The translations under genes and the position numbers were made by a program. From Anisakis pegreffii (lineage: Eukaryota > Nematoda > Chromadorea > Rhabditida > Anisakidae): 64,000 bases of DNA. The notes below the pieces were generated by a model. It did not search any database. It was not told the origin of the DNA and worked only from the letters and a program-made list of their open reading frames with translations. Shown piece by piece: positions 56,901-64,000 of this stretch; the first letter of the stretch is position 1, and every line of letters starts with the position of its first letter. The DNA is taken from contig JAPYMA010000902.1 of assembly GCA_035041965.1 (NCBI GenBank), positions 1 to 64,000 of the forward strand, written 5' to 3'.

Positions 56901-59900
56901 TGTTGAGGATGAGTCCAGTTGGTGTCAACCATAGCACTGATTAACGTATCGATTCCTTGAGAGCTTAAGTATCCGATCGCATCACCCAATATTTCGGCAT
57001 TGATCGTTTGCTGGGATTGAGTACTTTGCGATTCGATCATGGAAAATTTCAGTTGAGTTCTTGTTTTGAAATCCTCGATTGCATTCAGAACAATCTCACC
57101 GTCCTTGATATAAGCCCCAAAATCGGCTCTCACTGATTTGCACGTGTCATAGAATTGAATCAACTTCTTCAACGCATTTGGAGTCTGAAAGCTGATTTGA
57201 ATTTTCATTGTTTGAATAATTGCAAATTGATTGCGTATAAAAGTGTAGCATCTGATGTACATATGATTTCTTTTGAGAACCGATTTTTAAGTTTAGTTGA
57301 ATACAATAAATTGTCATTCCTTGACACAAAGGGTGTATGGTTAATGGAGACCATGCTAATAAGGCAATGTATTTGATATCGCATAATAATTCATTGCCAT
57401 CTATTTCTTGAACAAATCCCTTTCTGAGTGGAATGACGCAGGTCAGCAGAAAGTCGTTCTACAATGATTCCTTCGAGGTACATTTCAAAGATGCTCCATA
57501 TCGCATTCGAAAAAAAATTCAAAGCAGTGAAGAATAAGTGATAACACAAAAATAGAATCAATTGCATTGCTAATCTAACATTAGCTTCCTTGTACCGCGG
57601 TAACTCCATTTGATAACTCATCGCTCGGTAATTGGCGATACGACCTTTCGTGAAGCTGAGCGGTTGATTATAACTACCACAAACGTAGTCATAAAAGTTG
57701 TTGCAAGGATCGGCACTCAGATTCATGGACTGTTTGTAGAGTTGAACTGCTTCTGTATAGCCTTTATGTTTCTGTTCTTCCGCGGGTGAGATCCTCGGTG
57801 CTGGTAATATGTTCAGTGCGTTCTCTAGTTTGGGTGCTTTTGGTATACCATATGCTGAAAGAGGTGATTTTGATTGCGGTGAAGGTGAAATGAATTGGAT
57901 TGGAGTGGAGTTGGTCATGGTGGAAGTGTGTTTGCGAGTTGAACGGTTTGAATTGATTGAGCAATCGTCGAAGGTTAGAAAGATCGATAAAGTAAATGTG
58001 ATTTTTGTGAATAAGAACGGTGTTTATTGAGAAAAACATCGCCACTTACTTCCTTTCACTGGCGATATCCACACATCGCAGTGCTTCTTTGGTGCATATT
58101 CTGAATTCAATGGACAACTGAAGGCACTTCTGAATGCTGGGAAGTTCTGAATTGTACCGAATACACGATACTTTGATGGACTGTGCGGGTCGAGAAGTAT
58201 AGATATAGCGGAACCGGAAGCACTGGATGCTTTTTGACACCAAACCTGCGCAAAACTCATGAAGAATAGTTGATCTGGAGTGAACTGTTGCATTAGGGCA
58301 TCATCAAATGCAGGTTCAGGTCCATTCAAATTCTGATAGGTTTTGAAGGCACGGTATGCAGCGTGAATTCCTGGAAATGCGCATATTCAACACTGCTGTT
58401 GTTTAGCAAATTACTAAAACGACCATTTGTTTCTCCACATTCAGGGAATTTCCTCTGACATTGAATTTACTATCCCCTTATATATGGTGAATTCCATGCA
58501 TTAAAAACTGAGCATGATCAATCATCGGAGCGAATGATACATACGCTACACAGTGAAAACAGAGCCAGTCATTGAGATCAATAAGCTAGCAACCATAACA
58601 CATTACCTCCATTGTCTGCTATGTTTTCACCTTGAGTATTGGAACCATCGAGGCATTTCGGTCTGCCAGAGGGGAACGGGCAGAAACCGTTGTATTCATC
58701 GACTACACACTGAGCCATATTCTACGAAAAATCGAATGTTTTAAGATTGTTTAAAAGAATATTATGGTTCGGAATCATAAGGGTGTATGAAACAATTTAA
58801 TATGAAAAGTTGTTTCTGTTTGATCTCCACTGTGGATGTAGATGAAATTGAAGCAATCAGATTTGAGGAAGTGAACTGATGTGGGAAAGAAGGCCAGATT
58901 GAATACCTCAAATGACTTGAATGTGCTGTTATCCATCCACTGATACAGTACACCGGTACCATCCCACTGGACTCCGTGATCGTCAAAACCATGCGTTAAT
59001 TCATGACCAATTATCACACCCATCGAACCGTAGTTAACGGCCGCAGGCCACATTGGATTATAGAAAGGATAACGAATGATACCAGCTGGGATGGTGATCG
59101 AATTCATTTCTGGCTAAAAGTAGTTCGTTTCATTGTTATCTCGAAGTTCATTTTCAGTTTTTTACGAGTACGTCAAGAAGCGACTCAAGATGACGCAGTC
59201 ATCTCAGTATATCGAAGGTTTACCTGGTACCATGCATTAACTACATCCGGGGTAGTTAGAAAATCGTTTCTTTGACTTGGACCTGCACGCAGCTTCGCGT
59301 ATTCGGTGCGCATATTAAATTCATAGATATTTTCGAGCATCGTCAAAAACGTGTCGTTTTTACTGAGTTCCAGTGAAGCGTAATGTTCACTGAGAAGAGC
59401 ATCATCAGTCAGGAAGTTCGGATATGCGATATTCTTGACGAGATCTCGAACTTTGTTGAACGCACCGCTTTTCGATGACCTGTCCATCCATTCCAGTTCG
59501 TCAAGCATACTGCGGAATCCATCAAGAATGCTCTCCGTGAAATCGGCGAAGTTTTGACGGAATTTATTCTGAATTAATAATGAACTCATCATATCATGAA
59601 CTAAGTTCGTCATACTGAATACTCGGTAATATTGTGGTGATGTCAGAGAAGCACTTGATCCGTTTCGAGTAGAAGCAAGAATGGAAGAACATATTATTAA
59701 CATATGCAATAACGAATCTACTAACTCTCTGATCAGGATTTGGGAAAAGTGCATCAATGAAGATACGACCGCTTGCATAATCTAGATTGCTGTTGACCAG
59801 TCCGATACACATCGCTTTACCTAAATCGCCTGCCGATAAACGCCGATTTCTCCTCGGGAGCGGTCCAACAATCGGTCTCCAATCGCGTCTTTTCGGACGC

Positions 59901-61680
59901 ATATCGAAGTCATCTTTTCCGAATATGTCATATATCTTCTCAACAGTTTCATCTCTCTGTTGTGCTCCATTCGGTAAGTAAGCCTCATAGTATTTTGCAA
60001 CACGGAAGTATAGATAATTGGCGATGGTACGTGGCGTGAATTTCCTTTTTTCTATGTATTCAGCGAGTTTATGCAGGATGGACGGTTCCATTATGATGAA
60101 TTCGAAGTCGTTTGATCGTATTTTATTCTGTGAATCAGGGTCAGCATATGTGGAGAGTTGATTGAAGTACTGCGACCAATCAATGAACTTGAACTCTGCA
60201 TTCGCCTCCACCAGCGAATACCGATTATAGGATCTTGCAAAGCGACGTCTGGTTTTCTCATCAGTCGTTACGTTAATCGCAATTGTGTACTCAAGTTCAT
60301 AGATAGCTTTAACATCTGCCCTAAGTATTGCTTGATCCAAACCAGGTCTAATCATATTGAACATACGCATTGTCATGTCAGTAAAATAATCACTATATTG
60401 CTCGTTCCATAATTTTTTGTAGACAGGAATTGGGAGTGTGAGCGAACTTTGATCGATAAAGAGCATGTAACCCTGCGTGCTGTGTGGAAACTTCCAGTTG
60501 GTATCAATGAACGAACTGATCAGTGAGCTTGTACCGAACACACCATCCAGATAGCCCATCGCTTTAGCTAAAAGCGTCCTGTTTGGCATTGCTGGATCAG
60601 GCTCAGTTTGATGTAACAGTGGAAAAGGAAGGCCTGTTGCTTGTTGGTATTGCTTCAGTTTACTTTCTGTATACGTAAAATTGTTCGTCGCTAATTTCCA
60701 GTTTTGCATTGCCCATAGACATTTATTGTATAAGTAAAACACTTGTTGGACTGGTTTCGGTAGCTGAAATCAAATTTTGATGTCGATAGATGAGGACAGT
60801 TGTATCAGTGAAGAGAGCTTGAGAGGAAAGCAAGTCAACGTACTTTGGGATGAGGATGGGATGCATCGCGGAATTGTAATAACATGACGATTTGGTTGTA
60901 AAGTTCCGCTTCTTCGAAGCTCATCTTCGTTTTAAATTTATCGAAGTTGCCACACGTGAATTTGTAGAAATCATTGCAAGGATCAACAGTGATATCGATC
61001 ATTTTCCGGAATAACTCTGCAGCTTTTGCGAATTGGGGTGCGCGTGGATCATCTTTACTGATAGGTGCATTCGTGTAGTGAGGTACTGTAAATTTCGATT
61101 TGATTACATACAACGATTTGAGAGTCGATTGTGGTCTTTAATAACGACTCGAAACGGATTGTTAGGCGATTACTCAACATCGATGATCTTTAGAAATTAA
61201 CTGTTGGAGATGGAGGAGATGACGTTGGTATCACTTGAGTCGTTGATGTTTAGGAACAACATCCATTTTTTCAGAAACATGTTACACTGTGAAACAATGT
61301 TAACAAAAATGCTACTGTTTGGCGAACGACTCTTAGCTGTGTTTCTTCGACATCAAGAAAAGGTGACTTGTTGGCATCAACTTACTGGTTGTAGATGGTA
61401 CAGATGGTGTTGGTGATGGTACAGATGGTGTTGTAGATGGTACAGATGGTGTTGGTGATGGTACAGATGGTGTTGGTGATGGTACAGATGGTGTTGGTGA
61501 TGGTACAGATGGTGTTGGTGATTCAGATGATGGTTGTGACCCTTCGGATGTTGCCTTGGTTTCATTCTTTTGGTAAACCTTAACGACAATAGCAATAGCG
61601 ATCGCGAAAATAACGATAATAAACACCGCGATTATGGCCAACAAAATTGTTTTGATTAGCTCCAACTTGTTCCTGGCCAT
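53923..61680 (-). CDS. Tandem two-domain M13 metallopeptidase (neprilysin-like), single frame
   Basis: Thirteen minus-strand exons splice in phase to about 1,616 residues: 61386-61680, 60844-61085, 59726-60763, 59224-59568, 58907-59113, 58607-58721, 58050-58370, 57580-57854, 56765-57184, 55951-56555, 55475-55808, 54548-54875, 53923-54248. A cytosolic stub, one membrane anchor (about residues 10-34) and a Pro/Ser/Thr stalk precede two complete neprilysin domains. Domain 1 has [12 protein letters not shown] (His ~677), GENIADNGG (Glu ~741) and ends CDVW. Domain 2 has [12 protein letters not shown] (~1436), GENIADNGG (~1502) and ends CSVW. Both keep the zinc ligands and the NAW-Y substrate motif, so both look active ectopeptidases cleaving short peptides at the cell surface. 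Domain 2 has no signal or anchor. An alternative is two genes: if the 57855-58049 intron is retained, domain 1 ends at a TAA (58024-58026) and domain 2 could begin at an ATG (57918). Confidence 0.85.
55014..55163. repeat. 50-bp tandem repeat x3 in a neprilysin intron
   Basis: Three consecutive 50-bp units (55014-55063, 55064-55113, 55114-55163), each containing cgaagcgggcctctcaagtc, differ at only two or three positions. They are GC-rich compared with the surroundings and lie in the intron before the exon with the second HELTH motif. The following ~200 bp is also GC-richer than the introns around it. I could not match it to an snRNA, a 5S rRNA or a tRNA. Confidence 0.9.
61389..61521 (-). repeat. 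21-bp coding minisatellite (PSPTPSV stalk repeats)
   Basis: Six copies of a 21-bp unit (plus strand gatggtacagatggtgttgg.) code for the heptad PSPTPSV, or PSTTPSV, next to the neprilysin membrane anchor. This makes a proline-rich, O-glycosylation-prone stalk. The near-identity of copies suggests recent slippage, and copy number is likely polymorphic. Confidence 0.9.
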
Positions 61681-63599
61681 ATTCCCACCTTCGACTTCCG
61701 AATAGGCTATTCCTTCGGCTATAACGACGTCTCGGCAACGTTGTAGAGCAGTGCAGGTTTCGTACGGTCAGTGACAGAGCAGTGTTCGTACTGACGACAA
61801 CGATTTAACGTGAATTTGTCGGATAGAAGTTAGTAGTTTACGACACACCTTGTGAGCGATATTCTTAAATTGTTGTACTTGATAAGTGCATGATAAGCTT
61901 TTTTGCTGCATTCATTGCTCTTGCTTATAATGACGTTCGAAACTTTAACTGTCTTGGTTGCTTGCACTATTTTGTGTACTTTTTATCGGTATTTCGACTG
62001 ATAATCCGACCGAGTGCTATGATCAGACATCGCAAAACTACTTGCACAATTAACTTTCGCATACGTGATCTTCAGATATTATTGAATTGCAATTGATTCA
62101 AGAAGTCTACCGGAATATATGAACAAATCAACGACATCTCCTTTCTGAGATAATGAATTTCAATAAAAAAATGGCCAGTTGTTAGCGAGGCATGCTCATA
62201 AAAGCATTCTCTTCTGTCACCAAGAGAATGTAGGCAAAATTCGGCAAGGATCGAATGCAAAAGCTGTATAACAATCGCGCAAAAGTGGAACGGAACCTGA
62301 ATAGATAAAAGTTCGTTGAATTCGTCACTAATCACTTCTGTGAAGACAATCCGCCTCTCACTTCCTACCACGCTGATTCGGATGATAATTTTAGTTTGGT
62401 TCTCCTTAGCATTGTGATTTGGTTGCTCATGAGTTCTTCGATCAGATATGTCGTCATACATCCAGTAAAAAGAACTTTTTCCAATCGATTCATACAGTGC
62501 TCTCTGGAACTTATATTTGTGAATTTATGACTGAAGAATTCGTGCTCTACTTTGATATTATTATTTGTTGCTATCACGAGAACTTGCAGTCAAAGACAAC
62601 AATATGAAGTTGGAAGGTAATTGATAACGATGTACTCGGTTTAATACTCGATTTGAAACCTACGAAACGATCACTTGTTATAGAGAACTAATCGCAAGCA
62701 CCATAAACATTTTTCCTGGTGCATAATGTCTAATCGATGATCATATTGAGAAACGAATTCGCTGTTAAAAAATTGATAAGTGCGAATATTAAGTGGCTTC
62801 TGTGTTTACCGAACGGCTTAACTCCAAACGCACTCTGCACGAAGCGTTTTGTAGTACATTCTTCTTACCGTAATCGTTAATTTAATCTAATTTAATTTAA
62901 TGCGACGACATATGAAATTTGTTCGCGTTTGCACTGCTTCTTCCACTTACTTTCAATTACATAATCCACTGTATTATACTACAGACGTACTACTGATTGA
63001 ACTTCTTACTCAAGCTGATTACATTCAGTATTCGCACCATCAGCCAAAAGTGATCGCGTTAAATCACTCGGTGACTTGAATTACGGTCTACGTCCGATCG
63101 TGATTCAACATTGCTACTCTATGAAAAAGTAATACCCTTTGCAAGCATGCAAACAACTGGAACGGACAAATTGGAGAAGCCGTTGCATGGTTTTCAAACG
63201 TTGTAGCTTATTGAATATTTCAAAGTACTTTAGAATGGTACACATTCATGATGAAGCAGTCTTCGAATCAGATCACTTTATTGCTTGCTATTTTGGGAAA
63301 TACATCGATTGCAAACAAATATGATTTTGCTGCTGAAATGCGAATGACGGTCTTTGAGCGGGGAGTGGTGCGAGATTTTTGAGTTTTGTGTTTTATGACG
63401 ATTTGAGTATAAAGAACGATATTTACATTGAGAAAATTTTTAAAAATAGAAAAGTGACAAAGAAATCTGATTGGTAGACAATCACACAGTTCACTGCATT
63501 TGATAAAGCAAACGTTCAAAGTAGGACTGTAGATGGTATAAATGACATAAAATACATTGCGTCTTGATGAGAATTGAGAATTCATGCTCTATTTGATAT
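61681..63599. promoter_or_regulatory. Upstream region of the neprilysin gene, no supported gene
   Basis: About 1.9 kb upstream of the neprilysin start. Several open frames exist, the longest 129 codons on the minus strand at 62072-62461, but none has a signal peptide, a domain or splice support. The promoter of the neprilysin gene should lie here; no core element is recognised. Confidence 0.45.
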
Positions 63600-63896
63600 T
63601 CACTGTCGAAGGGGGTGCGATGTGGTATTCCAGGGGGGGGAGGGGCGAGACAAGATTTTATTTTTTATACATTGAAGTAGGCGAGGGCGGATTATAACGC
63701 ATTTCAACGTATAATCAAAGCGAGAGTGGACTCTAACGTCTGTGTTTTTGAAAGGGTTAGAACCTACTCTAATCGTGTACACTCATCTACGTTCTAAGTA
63801 TTGGATGAGACATAGAGACTGGATATTGTAAGAAGTGCGAAGACATTTTAACTGTTTTTGTAAGGGGTGCAGGGAGGAAAAAGGTTCAGACCACTG
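63600..63896. mobile_element. Probable hAT-like non-autonomous element (one end recognised)
   Basis: The right end, aaaaaggttcagaccactg (ending at 63896), is the complement of CAGTGGTCTGAACC, a common hAT terminal sequence. The interior holds G-rich runs (63636-63650) and the words tttttgtaaggggtgc and gtgtttttgaaagggtta, in the style of degraded hAT MITEs. A matching left terminus was not found; cactgtcgaagggggtgc at 63601 is only a weak candidate. It contains no coding sequence. Confidence 0.45.
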
Positions 63897-63955
63897 CGCT
63901 AATTTATTATCGCTTTTTCAACTTTTATCGATTTTACCATTGATTTGGCTTGCGG

Positions 63956-64000
63956 TTACGGCATTGTGAACCGAGATACAATGAAAACATGGCAAAAATG
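63956..64000 (+). pseudogene. Partial second copy of a PNKP kinase exon, truncated by the window end
   Basis: The last 45 bp are identical to 52484-52528 inside the PNKP kinase exon, encoding [14 protein letters not shown] just after the P-loop region. Upstream of 63953 the similarity stops abruptly, with no splice acceptor AG at the break and no P-loop sequence. It looks like a 5'-truncated duplicate rather than a complete paralogue. How far it extends is outside the window. Confidence 0.7.

Noticed and set aside
62072..62461. 129-codon minus-strand frame upstream of the neprilysin gene
   Set aside because: Long for a chance frame, but no signal peptide, no recognisable domain, no paired exon, and overlapping frames on both strands. 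Transcript data would change this.

Overview
This is nuclear DNA from a nematode. The AT-rich genes are split by short GT..AG introns with TTTCAG-like acceptors. Several start codons lie just after an AG acceptor, as expected for spliced-leader trans-splicing. The conserved proteins are animal-type and look nematode-like. I cannot place the species below phylum. There are no prokaryotic operons, CRISPR arrays or confident tRNA/rRNA genes. All exon coordinates were spliced by hand from the sequence and checked for reading phase; none is backed by transcripts here.

Layout. 1-4.5 kb: degenerate interspersed repeat with a ~405 bp period, including a near-perfect foldback. 5.2-5.9 kb (+): small secreted protein with a broken partial copy 230 bp downstream. 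8.1-17.9 kb (-): three housekeeping genes in a row, GPI ethanolamine-phosphate transferase 1 (PIGN), an ADP-sugar Nudix hydrolase and V-ATPase subunit E (vha-8). 18.9-22.4 kb (+): TM9SF3. 23.6-24.3 kb (-): novel three-exon secreted precursor. 26.6-28.1 kb (-): PI-PLC X-domain protein. 29.3-30.1 kb (-): small membrane protein with a highly charged tail. 31.6-36.2 kb (+): three small lineage-specific genes, at least two of them secreted. 36.9-41.2 kb (+): ATP-dependent 6-phosphofructokinase. 42.3-53.2 kb (+): SRP54, RNase H2 subunit B, mitochondrial ribosomal protein S33 and polynucleotide kinase-phosphatase (PNKP). From memory, SRP54, MRPS33 and PNKP are also neighbours on one C. elegans cosmid, so this looks like an old co-directional cluster. 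53.9-61.7 kb (-): two complete M13 neprilysin domains. The window ends in a hAT-like element and a 45-bp exact copy of a PNKP exon.

Two observations stand out. (1) The two neprilysin domains are joined in phase by a GTAAGT...TTTCAG intron; the second has no signal or anchor of its own. The simplest reading is a single 'two-headed' membrane metallopeptidase of about 1,616 residues. (2) A 150-bp hAT-like MITE sits inside the PNKP kinase exon. Read through, it frameshifts the gene and adds a stop. If its own terminal GT and AG are used as splice sites, it is removed and leaves exactly nine in-frame nucleotides. It would then be a MITE-derived intron.

Of the conserved genes, PIGN acts in GPI-anchor synthesis, SRP54 in ER targeting, TM9SF3 in Golgi/endosomal membrane traffic, vha-8 in organelle acidification, PFK in glycolysis, and RNASEH2B and PNKP in genome maintenance. 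There is no sign of a shared accessory pathway.
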